Source: Phycisphaerae bacterium
Lineage (GTDB): Bacteria; Planctomycetota; Phycisphaerae; UBA1845; Fen-1342
Length of the DNA stretch: 64,000 bases
NCBI GenBank assembly: GCA_028279405.1
Contig: JANQNU010000087.1
Coordinates: 124,001 to 188,000, forward strand
Direction of reading: 5' to 3'
Shown here: one piece after another, positions 51,400 to 60,412 of the stretch
Layout of the letters: every line of letters begins with the position of its first letter
Position numbering within the stretch: the stretch's first letter is position 1
Translations under genes and position numbers: made by a program
The notes under the pieces: model-generated
Database searches by the model: none
What the model saw: only the letters and a program-made list of their open reading frames with translations
What the model was told of the DNA's origin: nothing

Positions 51400-53496
51400 C
51401 TAGCCGCGCAGTTGCTTGAGTCGCTTCTCGACGATGGCGCGGAAGGGGTCGTCTTTCGGTAGGGCGTCATATAGCCGCTGAAGGACGCGGCGACCTTCCG
51501 ACCGCTGCCCGTTGATCAGCAGCGCCTCGGCGAAGTTCATGTTCGTCTGTACCGCGCGCGGTTCCAGCTGGTACGCACGCCGGGCGTGCTCGAGTGCCGC
51601 TTGCTTGTCCTCATCCTGTAACAGCACGACCAGATTGGTGTGCACGAGCCAGTTGTCCGGGTCGAGCCGGACGGCGCGCCGCATGGCCTCCAGTGCCTTC
51701 TCGTACTCCAGCGTCGCCAGATAGGCCTCACCAAGGAGCCGAACGGCGCGCGGGTCGTCCGGATGGGTCTCGACGTAGGGCTCGAGTAGCGCGACGGCCT
51801 CTTCGCCCCGCGTGGCGCGGAGCAGTTGTTCGGCGCGGTCGAGGGGATCATTTGCCAACGGCTGGGTAGTTGGAGCGCCGGTCGGATCGGTCGCCGCCAG
51901 CTCGTTGAGCATTCTGCGGGACTTGCGATCGTTGGGAACGATCAGCAAGGCGGTTTCGAGGTCACGCCGCGCTTTTTCGTTCTGTCCGAGCACGGCGTGG
52001 GCGACCGCGCGCGTCCGGAGCGCGGACGCGTAACGTGGGTACATCGACAGCGCGCGATCGAGGTAGGTCAGTGCTTCCCGGGCTTGGGGCGCTTGTTGTT
52101 CCGGCGACAGGCGCGGGATCGCGGCCAGCAGTTCGCTGGCGTGGACGGCATTCGCCTCGACACATTGCGGGAACGTTGCGACGTCGCGGGCGAATAGCGC
52201 CGCGTTCGACGACCAGTCCCAACCGCGATCGACCATTCGCACGCCGAGCGCTACGACGATCGCCCCGGCGATCGTCGGCATCAGCCGTGCGAGTCGCCTA
52301 GTGGTCGACGCCGATCGGCGGTGTACGAGCAACCCGAGTTGGGTCACCAGCACGAGCGCCGGAACGGAAGGCCAGTATAAGAGCCGCTCGGCGAGCGTGA
52401 CGCCGATGAGCAGGACGGTGTTGGAAATGAGTACGTAGCTTGCGAGGAACACCGTTGCGGAAAGCGCGATGACTCGCCACGGCCCTTCCGTTCGACGCCA
52501 CCCCAGAAGCGCGACCACCAGGATAGCGGCCGTCGCGATGCCGAGCAGGGTAGACACTCCCGGGCCGGCGTCGGGGTCTACGATCGCGAGTCCGTAGTTG
52601 CAGCAGAGTTTTTGAGGGATCACCAGCAGGCGCGCGTAGTGCCCGAGGACGTCGAACGGAAGCCAGAGTCGCTCCACGCCCTCGGACATCACGATCACAT
52701 TGGCGATCGCGCCCGGGAGCCGGTCGCGGATCAGGTGCCCTTCAAGGGCCGCGATTCGCGCGGGGAAGTAGATGAGCAACGGCAACGCCAAGCCAGCTCC
52801 GGCCAGCGCGAGCCGTTTCCCCGACATGCGGTAGCACCAGAAAAGAAGAATCAATGCGATCGGCACGTAGCTGATCGTCGATTCCTTGCACAAGAGGGCT
52901 GCCAGGAAAAGTGGCAGGCTGGCCACCAGACGCGCCGCTGTCGGGCCGCTGCGGCCGGTCAGCAACACCAACAGCGCTATCAGCAAGAAGAGCGTTGTAA
53001 GAATCTCGGCCCGCCCGACGACGTTCGCAACCGCCTCGGCATGAACCGGATGGACCGCGAACAGCAATGCCGACCAAAACGCGAGCAGAGGATCGTCGAA
53101 CAGTCGCAGGACCAGGCGCCACACGAGTCCGCAGACAAGCGCGTGCATCAGGACATTGGTCAGGTGGAACCCGCGCGGGTCGAGTCCGTGGGCGGCGTAG
53201 TTCAAGGCGAACGTGAACATCGTCAGCGGGCGATAGAGCCGATCGCGCTTCTTCCCCAGAATCGCGTCCTCGTCGTCTTCGAGCGGCTTCCACCAGTCGG
53301 TCAAAAAAATGGCGCGCAGGTCCGTCAGATCGCGGATTCGCGGATTCTCCTGGACGATGAAATGGTCGTCGTAGACAAAATCGTTCCCGATCGACGGCAA
53401 GCCAACCAGTAGACCCGCCAGCATCGGCAGCCAGGGGCCGACCCATCGTACGCCGGCCGCCCTCGATCGCGCCGGTCGAGGCTCCGGTGTCGACAT
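51400..53496 (-). CDS. TMTC-like GT-C glycosyltransferase with TPR tail
   Basis: A 698-aa membrane protein. The N-terminal about 440 residues form a multi-pass GT-C domain with GNDFVYDDHFIVQENP (the Asp pair expected in the first extracytoplasmic loop) and FAVHPVHAEAVANVVGRAE, features of the TMTC/DUF1736 O-mannosyltransferase group. The rest carries TPR repeats, for example EALTYLDRALSMYPRYASALRTRA and KALEAMRRAVRLDPDNWLVH. It probably glycosylates exported proteins using a lipid-linked donor. Its ATG overlaps the stop of the upstream TolC-like gene by one base. Confidence 0.8.
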   Translation of the reverse strand: MSTPEPRPARSRAAGVRWVGPWLPMLAGLLVGLPSIGNDFVYDDHFIVQENPRIRDLTDLRAIFLTDWWKPLEDDEDAILGKKRDRLYRPLTMFTFALNYAAHGLDPRGFHLTNVLMHALVCGLVWRLVLRLFDDPLLAFWSALLFAVHPVHAEAVANVVGRAEILTTLFLLIALLVLLTGRSGPTAARLVASLPLFLAALLCKESTISYVPIALILLFWCYRMSGKRLALAGAGLALPLLIYFPARIAALEGHLIRDRLPGAIANVIVMSEGVERLWLPFDVLGHYARLLVIPQKLCCNYGLAIVDPDAGPGVSTLLGIATAAILVVALLGWRRTEGPWRVIALSATVFLASYVLISNTVLLIGVTLAERLLYWPSVPALVLVTQLGLLVHRRSASTTRRLARLMPTIAGAIVVALGVRMVDRGWDWSSNAALFARDVATFPQCVEANAVHASELLAAIPRLSPEQQAPQAREALTYLDRALSMYPRYASALRTRAVAHAVLGQNEKARRDLETALLIVPNDRKSRRMLNELAATDPTGAPTTQPLANDPLDRAEQLLRATRGEEAVALLEPYVETHPDDPRAVRLLGEAYLATLEYEKALEAMRRAVRLDPDNWLVHTNLVVLLQDEDKQAALEHARRAYQLEPRAVQTNMNFAEALLINGQRSEGRRVLQRLYDALPKDDPFRAIVEKRLKQLRG

Positions 53497-55328
53497 CAGT
53501 CGAGGACTTTGACGTGGTTGTAGTCGAGCAGCGTCCCCTTCGCTCGCTCGAGATCGACGAGCGCGGTGGTGTATTGGACGACAATCTGGAGCAGACGCGA
53601 GCGCGTGTTGTTCAGGTTCTCTACCGTCCGCAGCTCGGTGTCCAGGTAGGCGGGGTCGATCCGCTGCGTTCGTGCCTGGAACGCGCGCAGGTTGCGCTCC
53701 GCAGCATCCACCGCATCAAGCTGCGTGGGGACCTGGGCATAGCGCACGAGCAGCAGGCGAACCGCGCGATTCACCTCGAAGATGATGTTGTCCATCACTT
53801 GCTGGAGTTGCAGAACGGACTGCGATTCGCGATTGCGCGCGGCGCGTTCGGCGGCCTTCGCCGCCCGGTTGCCCAGCGGAATTGCAAAGTTGATACCGAC
53901 GGTGTACGAGCGGAACCGATTTGACGACGCACGGTCGATGCTCTCGTTCGGCGAGTCCTCGACGCCCTCGACCGTGTACTGCACCGTCACGTCGAACTGC
54001 GGCAGCGTCCGGTTCTTCGCAACGTGCGTCTGAATCCGCGCGATGTCGATCGAACTCCGCGCCTGCCGGATCTCGCTTCGACGCTCGAGCGCCGTCCGCA
54101 CGTCGGCAAACTGGTCTACCGCAAGCGGGACGCACAGCGGATCGTCGATCGGAATGATCTCGAGCGAGCGCGACAGCGGAAGCTCGGGGTCGTTCATCAG
54201 GTTCTTGAGGTTGTCCTCCGCGTCGCGCACCAGGCGGAACGTTTCCTGCAACTCGACGACACGCTGTTCCCAGCGCGACTTCGAGTTCTGGATCTCCACT
54301 TCGGTCGCGTCGAGCGGCTTGCGGGCCACCGTGTTCTCATACGTAATCCGGTTGTACGCGACGGTCTCAGCCAGAATCGCCACGTTGCGGCGCGCCTCGA
54401 CCAGACTCCAGTAGGCTGCTTCGACGTCCCGTAGCGTGTCTCGCGTCTGCTGAATGAACTGCTCGACCGCGATGTCGCGCTCGGCGCGGCGAATGTTGAT
54501 CTGTGCTCGGTTCACGTCCAGTCCGAAGCCGCGCAGCAACGGCTGCCGCAACTCGGCCACGAACGTCGTCGTGAACACGGGATTGATGACCTGGAACGGA
54601 AAGTCAGTGAAGACCCGCTGGTGTCGGACCGTCGTGCTGACCTGCATACCGGTGGGCAACAGCTGTCTCAATCCCATCGAACCGAGACGCGTATCGCTTT
54701 GGCCCGTATCGAAGTCGGTCGCGACGGCGCGGTCCTGATTGGCATAGTTGGCATCCAGGAAGAACTCCGCATCGAACGCCGCCTCGGCCTCGACGAGCTG
54801 CGCCGCGCTGATCGCGGGGTTGTAGGATTCGACCCGAATCCGATAGCTGTTGGCCAACGTTCGCTGAATGCACTCGAACAGCGAAAGCTCGTACTGCGTG
54901 GATCGGCGGAACTGCCGAAGGTGGTTCAACGCCACCCCAATGACCCGCTCGTAGTTCGAGATGACCAACTCCTCGCGATTGGTTTGACGCAAATCGCTGA
55001 GCCGTCGACCGAACATCTCTTCCATCTGCTCGGGGTCGGGGATCTGAGCCAGGACGTCCGCCGGCGACGGCGGTTTGCGGTCTTTGCCTTCGGGGTCGTA
55101 TAGGCCCGCGATCAGGCCCTCTTTGGCCGCGCCATCCTGCTCGACGCCCGACATCGGCTCCAGGTTCTCGACATATCGGGCGTAGCGCGGCGTCGCCGAA
55201 GCTGCCGCCGACCGTTCGGCATGATCGATCAACATGCGGTCGCGGTAAGCCGCAACCGCCGAATCGACGCTATCGAAATCGCCTGCCTGACATCCAAGCA
55301 GGACCAGGCAACAAACAAGCTGAATCAT
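53496..55328 (-). CDS. TolC-like outer-membrane efflux lipoprotein
   Basis: A 610-aa outer-membrane channel subunit. Signal peptide with lipobox VLLGC (Cys15 from ATG 55328). After an acidic N-terminal region, two OEP repeats of long coiled-coil helices follow, for example ISAAQLVEAEAAFDAEFFLDANY, LRDVEAAYWSLVEARRNVAIL and LERRSEIRQARSSIDIARIQTHVAKNRTLPQFD. This matches the outer-membrane efflux family. It may serve the RND pump at 14.5-19.1 kb, although the genes are unlinked. An in-frame ATG at 55412, only 4 nt after the predicted transcription start, would add 28 residues ahead of the signal peptide. Confidence 0.85.
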   Translation of the reverse strand: MIQLVCCLVLLGCQAGDFDSVDSAVAAYRDRMLIDHAERSAAASATPRYARYVENLEPMSGVEQDGAAKEGLIAGLYDPEGKDRKPPSPADVLAQIPDPEQMEEMFGRRLSDLRQTNREELVISNYERVIGVALNHLRQFRRSTQYELSLFECIQRTLANSYRIRVESYNPAISAAQLVEAEAAFDAEFFLDANYANQDRAVATDFDTGQSDTRLGSMGLRQLLPTGMQVSTTVRHQRVFTDFPFQVINPVFTTTFVAELRQPLLRGFGLDVNRAQINIRRAERDIAVEQFIQQTRDTLRDVEAAYWSLVEARRNVAILAETVAYNRITYENTVARKPLDATEVEIQNSKSRWEQRVVELQETFRLVRDAEDNLKNLMNDPELPLSRSLEIIPIDDPLCVPLAVDQFADVRTALERRSEIRQARSSIDIARIQTHVAKNRTLPQFDVTVQYTVEGVEDSPNESIDRASSNRFRSYTVGINFAIPLGNRAAKAAERAARNRESQSVLQLQQVMDNIIFEVNRAVRLLLVRYAQVPTQLDAVDAAERNLRAFQARTQRIDPAYLDTELRTVENLNNTRSRLLQIVVQYTTALVDLERAKGTLLDYNHVKVLD

Positions 55329-55422
55329 GGTGATTTTCCGTCGCAGGAAAGCACGGCACGGCGCCAGCACCGCGAGTCCGTACGCGCGAGACCGCGAAGA
55401 TACAAAACCCATAGTGGGGGCG

Positions 55423-55451
55423 AATATAGGACGCGCTCACCGGAGTGTCAA
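55423..55451 (-). promoter_or_regulatory. Strong promoter of the TolC-like gene
   Basis: On the minus strand TTGACA (55451-55446), 17-nt spacer, TATATT (55428-55423): perfect -35 and five-of-six -10. The predicted start is near 55416. The rest of the 409-bp gap up to the tRNA holds no recognisable gene. Confidence 0.7.
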
Positions 55452-55668
55452 TCGGCCACAGATTCCGACGAGTCGATGTACCACTCCCGCAGTTGAGCAT
55501 GTTTTCGATCGGTCGGTGGAGGGTTATTGCGGTAGGCGAAAAAAAGTGGGCCGGCGGCTGGGACGTGCGGGGGGGGACACGTACGCCAACGCAGTCCGGC
55601 CCGGGGATCATTTAATCATTGCAAAAGTACAGTAGGCGACCTCCTGCGACTTTGCAAGCGTTTCGACG

Positions 55669-55692
55669 AAAAAAAGCGAATTTTGTACCGCT
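55669..55692 (-). terminator. Weak terminator after tRNA-Gln
   Basis: Downstream of the tRNA on the minus strand AGCG-loop-CGCT (55692-55675) is followed by seven T residues (55675-55669). The stem is only 4 bp. Confidence 0.3.
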
Positions 55693-55737
55693 ACGTCCAC
55701 TGTTATCGCACTACCTGTTTTCGCGCACTGTTGCGCA

Positions 55738-55808
55738 CTGGGGATCCAGGATTCGAACCTGGACTAACTGATCCAGAGTCAGTCGTGCTGCCGTTACACT
55801 AATCCCCA
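55738..55808 (-). tRNA. tRNA-Gln (anticodon CTG)
   Basis: A 71-nt cloverleaf. The acceptor stem TGGGGAT pairs with ATCCCCA, discriminator G at 55738. The D arm is GTG...CAC. The anticodon stem ACTGA/TCAGT holds loop CTCTGGA with anticodon CTG. The T arm is CCAGG-TTCGAAT-CCTGG. The 3' CCA is not encoded and must be added. It reads CAG codons. Confidence 0.95.
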
Positions 55809-55855
55809 AGGGATCGGTCAACAGTCGCGTAGTCTAGGCGGCACCCCATGACGAT

Positions 55856-56767
55856 TCAACCCCGGGTGTCGTCCGCGAGGCTCAAATCCTCACCATCGGT
55901 GATCCCCTGGAGGTCCCTGAAGGCGTCGCCGACCAGGCTGATACCGAGTAGCGTCAGCGTTAGCGCCGAGCCGGGGAAGACGATCCGCCACCAGTCGACA
56001 CGGATTGGGTTCAGCGCCTGTACACCTTCGGCGACGAGCGAACCCCATGTCGCTTGTGGTGCCTGAATGCCGACTCCGAGGAAGCTGAGGAAGGACTCTT
56101 GCAGGATCGCTTGTGGTACCGCCAACGTTCCGAAGACGGCGATTGTTCCCGCCAGATTGGGGAGAATGTGGCGAACGATGATGCGGTGCGTCGGCGCACC
56201 GGTGGCGCGCGCCGCTTCGATGAACGCACGGGCACGTAGCGCGAGCACCTCGCCGCGCACGACCCGCGCTACGGTAAGCCAGCTGACGCCGCCGATCGCC
56301 AGGGCCAGCACGACGAACCGCGACCATTCGCTACCGAGCGCCGTGGCTTCGCGCAGCCATGCGCCGAGCGAGACCGTCAGCAGCATGACCAGTAGCATGT
56401 AGGGCAGTGCGAAGAGCACGTCCACGATCCGCATCAGAACTGCATCGACTCGGCCGCCGAGATACCCGGCCACGGCGCCGTAGCCGGTGCCGATCGCCAC
56501 GGCAACCGCTGCGGCGGCGACCCCCAGCGTGAGCGAGATGGCGCCGCCGTAAAGCAGACGTGCCAGCAGATCACGGCCGAGATCGTCGGTCCCGAACGGG
56601 TGGGCCCACGAAGGGGGCTGCGAAGCATGTGCCAGCTGCTGTCGTCGCATGCTGTGGCGAGTGTGGTTGAGGCTCATGAAGCAGGGCACCGCCAGCGCGA
56701 GCAGGAGCAACGCGCCGGTCAAGCCGGAGGGGTGTCGGGCGAACCTGCTTACCCAGCGTAATCGCAT
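55856..56767 (-). CDS. ABC transporter permease, OppC/DppC type
   Basis: A 303-aa inner-membrane subunit of a peptide/nickel-type ABC importer. N-terminal helix (GLTGALLLLALAVPCFMSL), the conserved periplasmic segment HPFGTDDLGRDLLARLLYG, further helices, the EAA loop EAARATGAPTHRIIVRHILPNLAG for contact with the ATPase, and LSFLGVGIQAPQATWG. No other subunits are in the window; the first permease usually lies just upstream. ATG 56767 is chosen to begin just before the first helix. Confidence 0.85.
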   Translation of the reverse strand: MRLRWVSRFARHPSGLTGALLLLALAVPCFMSLNHTRHSMRRQQLAHASQPPSWAHPFGTDDLGRDLLARLLYGGAISLTLGVAAAAVAVAIGTGYGAVAGYLGGRVDAVLMRIVDVLFALPYMLLVMLLTVSLGAWLREATALGSEWSRFVVLALAIGGVSWLTVARVVRGEVLALRARAFIEAARATGAPTHRIIVRHILPNLAGTIAVFGTLAVPQAILQESFLSFLGVGIQAPQATWGSLVAEGVQALNPIRVDWWRIVFPGSALTLTLLGISLVGDAFRDLQGITDGEDLSLADDTRG

Positions 56768-56832
56768 GCGGCGCAGGGTAGCGGGGCGGCAGCGATCGTT
56801 GAAGGGCGGTCTGTGTCGCGGCTGGTGGTTTC

Positions 56833-56860
56833 TTGACACGGATGTCTCCTGCGCTACACT
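56833..56860 (+). promoter_or_regulatory. Promoter of lptF
   Basis: TTGACA (56833-56838), 16-nt spacer, TACACT (56855-56860). The start near 56867 gives a 57-nt leader to ATG 56924. Confidence 0.5.
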
Positions 56861-56923
56861 GGCACGATTCCGGCGCGCTTGCTGCGAGGGTGGGCGCGAC
56901 TGACCCCGCTGTCGAGTCCATCC

Positions 56924-58624
56924 ATGATGTGGTCCCTGCATGGCTACTTTTTGCGCGAGTTGCTGAAGACGTTCGCACTCGCGCTGCTGGCGATGACCGG
57001 GATGCTCGTGATGGCCGGCGGGCTCTACAACGTCGTGCGGCTGGAAGGGATCACCGCGGCCGATCTATTGCCGCTGGCGCCGTTGCTGTTGCCGGTGGCG
57101 GTCCTGCTTGCGATGCCGATGGCGGCTTTGCTGGCCGGTACACTCACTTATGGGCGGTTTGCGGCGGACAACGAGTTCGTGGCTTGTCGGGCGGCGGGGG
57201 TCAACATTCACTGGATGTTCGCGTCGCCGTTGGCGTTAGCGGCGTTCGTCACGGTGTGCCTGATCGTGGCCCAGAATCATCTGCTGCCGAACCTGTTCTA
57301 CCGCGTGGATCGTTATGCGCGCAACAACCTGCGGGACATCGCCGCGAGGCGACTCGAGAGCCGCGGGTTCGTGGACTATATCAGTTCGGGCGAGGGGACT
57401 TCGGGGGAGGACTATCTGCTGACGGCGGATCGGGTGCGCACGCCGACGGACGATCAATTGCGCGACGCCAACTTCCTCGTCGACGGGCAGATCAAGTATC
57501 TGGTGCTGTATTCGCCGCTCTTCTTGCAGCGTGACAAGAATGACAACCTGGTGCGCTACATCACCGCGGAAATGGGCATGTGCATGTTCGATGCACGGAC
57601 CGACCCGTTGCAGGTAACGGTTTACGTGCACGACGCACATGATTTCGAAGGTGACGGGTCGGCATTCATCGAGCAGCAGACGATCGGGCCGTTTGATCTG
57701 GCGCTCAAGAGCCGACAACGGCCGACCTTCATGGATCTCAACACGCTCACAGGATGGTTGCAGCGTCCCTGGGAGGGGTACAAGGTCCGGGACAAGTACG
57801 GCGACTTCCGCAACAAACTCGCGGCGGCGCTGCTGGCGGACGAGGCCCGCGACGCTGTCGATGGGGATCGGACACTGCGGTTGGCAGACCGGGGCGATCG
57901 CACGTATGCGTTGCGCGCGGCGCGCGTGCGCACGGGGCGCTCGGTTACGTTCGAGGACGTGACGTTGGTGGAAGAACGCGCCGACGGCACGGAACTGGCA
58001 ACCTATGCGGCCCAACTGGCCACGTTGTCGATCCGTGCTCCGCGGTCCGATCGGATCACCATCGGCGATCCGTCCGCTCGGCGTGATCGCGAGATCGTTC
58101 TGCGTTTACAGGAGACGCCGGAGCAGCCGGTGTATCGTCAGGATCGTCGGGCACAGACGCGCGAGGAGTTGGGATCGCAAACGTTTGAGGAGTTGCAGTT
58201 TCCGGAGGAGGTCCGCACACGGCTCTCGGCGACGGAACCGGCGCGCCTTCTGGATCCGACGGTCCCGTTGCCGTCGCGCTCCGAGGAGTTGGCCGCGAGT
58301 CGAGCCAAGCTGATTCAATCGGCTGATCGGATGCGGGCCAAGATTGACGCGCTGATTCATTTTCGTTTCGGAATCTCGTTGAGCATTCTGGTGACCGTCG
58401 TGATGGGGGCGGCCCTCGGCGTGATTTTCCGTGGCGCTCAATTACTTGCGGCGTTTGGGCTCGCGTTCGTGCCTGCGGCGGCGGTCGTGCTGGTGCTCGT
58501 GGTAGGCCGATCGATTGGCGAGAAGCCGGGGACGGCCGGGCTGGGCATTGTGATGATGTGGACCGGGCTGGTCGCTGCGGCGCTTCTCAATACATTGACG
58601 GTCCGCCTCGGGGTCAAACGATGA
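56924..58624 (+). CDS. lptF: LPS export permease LptF, enlarged
   Basis: A 566-aa member of the LptF/LptG (YjgP/YjgQ) family, which with LptB extracts lipopolysaccharide from the inner membrane. Three N-terminal helices (about 13-130; the coupling region with LAGTLTYGRFAADNEFVACRAAGVN), a periplasmic beta-jellyroll, and three C-terminal helices from about residue 485 (FRFGISLSILVTVVMGAALGVIFRG). Typical LptF is about 360 aa; here the periplasmic region is about 200 residues longer, containing DYLLTADRVRTPTDDQL and many charged segments. ATG 56924 or 56927. Stop overlaps lptG (ATGA). Confidence 0.85.
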   Translation: MMWSLHGYFLRELLKTFALALLAMTGMLVMAGGLYNVVRLEGITAADLLPLAPLLLPVAVLLAMPMAALLAGTLTYGRFAADNEFVACRAAGVNIHWMFASPLALAAFVTVCLIVAQNHLLPNLFYRVDRYARNNLRDIAARRLESRGFVDYISSGEGTSGEDYLLTADRVRTPTDDQLRDANFLVDGQIKYLVLYSPLFLQRDKNDNLVRYITAEMGMCMFDARTDPLQVTVYVHDAHDFEGDGSAFIEQQTIGPFDLALKSRQRPTFMDLNTLTGWLQRPWEGYKVRDKYGDFRNKLAAALLADEARDAVDGDRTLRLADRGDRTYALRAARVRTGRSVTFEDVTLVEERADGTELATYAAQLATLSIRAPRSDRITIGDPSARRDREIVLRLQETPEQPVYRQDRRAQTREELGSQTFEELQFPEEVRTRLSATEPARLLDPTVPLPSRSEELAASRAKLIQSADRMRAKIDALIHFRFGISLSILVTVVMGAALGVIFRGAQLLAAFGLAFVPAAAVVLVLVVGRSIGEKPGTAGLGIVMMWTGLVAAALLNTLTVRLGVKR

Positions 58625-59691
58625 TGACGATCATCGACCGTTACGTGTTGCGCGCGTTCCTGGGCGGCTACGCCATCCTGCTCGGCGTAGGGCTCACGCT
58701 CTATGTCCTGATCGATCTGTTCCTCAACCTCGACGACTTTACGGCTGAGGGGACGCTTCCTCTGTGGACCGCGTTCGGCTACATGGTCGACTATTACCGC
58801 TACAACCTGCCGCTGTTTTTTGCGCAACTGACGGGTCCGATGATGGGGGTCTCTGCGGGTTTCGCGCTGGCGGTGATGTTGCGCAACAACGAGATGGTTC
58901 CGCTCGCGGCCTCGGGGATGCCGTTGCAACGTCTGGTGGTCCCGCTAGCGGTCGGGTCGGTGCTGCTGGTCGGTCTCTCGGTCGCCAATCGAGAGATTCT
59001 GATTCCGCGCATCGCGCCGAAGATCGCTCGTCAGCGGGACGATGTTGCCGGTTTTCGTACGCGCGCCTTGCGCTTTGCGCGTGATGATGAAGGTCGCCGA
59101 ATGACGGCCAAGGATCTGAATGTTGCCACGGGCGAGTTGCGCGGCCTCTACATCGTTGAACCGGCCCGCGACAATGGGCAGGGCGATATCATCCGGGCCG
59201 ATCGGGCGCGGTATGACGCTGAGCAGGAGGTCTGGCTGTTGGAGCGCGGCGTTCGAATCCGTTTCGAGGATCGCGTGCAGAACATTCCGATCAGTCGCTA
59301 CGCGTTCGGCTTGACGCCCGCGGAACTGGTACTGCGTCGGTCGAGCGAGTGGTCCGGGTTGTTGAGCTTTCGGCAGTTGGACGAGCTCAGCCGCCGGCCG
59401 TCGATGCCGAACAGCGCGCAAATCGCGCAAACGCGTTATAATCGCCTGACGGAACCGTTGATCCAGTGGATCCTGTTGGCGCTGTCGCTGCCGTTCTTCC
59501 TCACGCGCGAGCCCACGCACGTGTTGAACGCCGGCGGCAAGGCGCTGGCGCTCGCTGGCGCGTTCTTTGCGGTGACGTTCGTGTCGCAGGAGCTCGCCAG
59601 CGGTTTGTGGCAGTCGCGTCTTGCGGCCGGGCTGCCGATCATCCTATTCGGTCCGCTGGCCATTCTGAAACTCATGAGCGCGAAGACCTGA
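58621..59691 (+). CDS. lptG: LPS export permease LptG
   Basis: A 356-aa partner of LptF of standard length. The N terminus IIDRYVLRAFLGGYAILLGVGLTLYVLIDLF and the coupling segment GFALAVMLRNNEMVPLAASGMPLQRL are diagnostic. A periplasmic region with YIVEPARDNGQGDIIRADRARYD and three C-terminal helices follow. ATP hydrolysis by LptB would drive the pair to hand lipopolysaccharide to LptC/LptA. The start overlaps the lptF stop. The response regulator gene follows after 1 bp. Confidence 0.9.
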   Translation: MMTIIDRYVLRAFLGGYAILLGVGLTLYVLIDLFLNLDDFTAEGTLPLWTAFGYMVDYYRYNLPLFFAQLTGPMMGVSAGFALAVMLRNNEMVPLAASGMPLQRLVVPLAVGSVLLVGLSVANREILIPRIAPKIARQRDDVAGFRTRALRFARDDEGRRMTAKDLNVATGELRGLYIVEPARDNGQGDIIRADRARYDAEQEVWLLERGVRIRFEDRVQNIPISRYAFGLTPAELVLRRSSEWSGLLSFRQLDELSRRPSMPNSAQIAQTRYNRLTEPLIQWILLALSLPFFLTREPTHVLNAGGKALALAGAFFAVTFVSQELASGLWQSRLAAGLPIILFGPLAILKLMSAKT

Positions 59692-59692
59692 C

Positions 59693-60379
59693 ATGCCACA
59701 TGTTCTGATCATCGAGGACGAGCCTGATCTTGCGATGGGGCTCCGCGACAATCTCGAGTTCGAAGGGTACACCGTCACGCATGCTGCGGACGGGGAGCAG
59801 GGGCTGGCGGCGATGCGCGAGGCCGCGGCCGACCTGATCGTGCTCGACATCATGCTGCCCGGCATCGACGGCTTCGAGGTTTGTCGGCGGATGCGTGAGG
59901 CGGGGCATACGATGCCGATCATCATCCTCAGCGCCCGCGGTCAGGAGATCGACAAGGTTCGGGGTCTCGAGTTGGGTGCCGACGACTATGTCACCAAGCC
60001 GTTTAGTTTGCGCGAGTTGCTTGCGCGGGTCAGCGCGGCGTTGCGCCGGGCTGGTCAGCCGGTAGCGAACGAGCAGGCGCGGATCAATGTGGGCGACCGG
60101 GTGATCGACTTAACGCGGCAGAAGGTGGTGTTGCCGGACAAGGCCGAAGTCCCGCTGGGATACTACGAGTCGGAGATCCTGCGGATCCTGATCGAGCACG
60201 TCGGAGAGGCCGTTCATCGGAGTGAGCTGCTCGAGCGCATCTGGGGCACTGGTGTGTACCCGGCTGATCGCACGGTTGACAACCACATTGTCAGTCTGCG
60301 GCGCAAGCTCGAGCCGGACGCGAAGAAGCCGCGACACATTCTGACCGCACACGCGGTGGGCTACAAACTCGTCCTGTAG
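59693..60379 (+). CDS. OmpR-family response regulator
   Basis: A 228-aa two-component regulator. Receiver domain with phospho-acceptor Asp52 (LIVLDIMLPG) and Lys102 (YVTKPFSLREL), then an OmpR/PhoB winged helix with RIWGTGVYPADRTVDNHIVSLRRKLEPD. It directly follows lptG, so it may be co-transcribed with the LPS export genes. No sensor kinase is adjacent. The target genes are unknown. Confidence 0.9.
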   Translation: MPHVLIIEDEPDLAMGLRDNLEFEGYTVTHAADGEQGLAAMREAAADLIVLDIMLPGIDGFEVCRRMREAGHTMPIIILSARGQEIDKVRGLELGADDYVTKPFSLRELLARVSAALRRAGQPVANEQARINVGDRVIDLTRQKVVLPDKAEVPLGYYESEILRILIEHVGEAVHRSELLERIWGTGVYPADRTVDNHIVSLRRKLEPDAKKPRHILTAHAVGYKLVL

Positions 60380-60412
60380 TCGGGGACGCGAAGGGCACGC
60401 GTCACGGAGCGT

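Noticed and set aside
53005-55412. Possible membership of the TolC-like gene in the RND operon
   Set aside because: It lies more than 34 kb from the pump and has its own promoter; only a functional link can be suggested.
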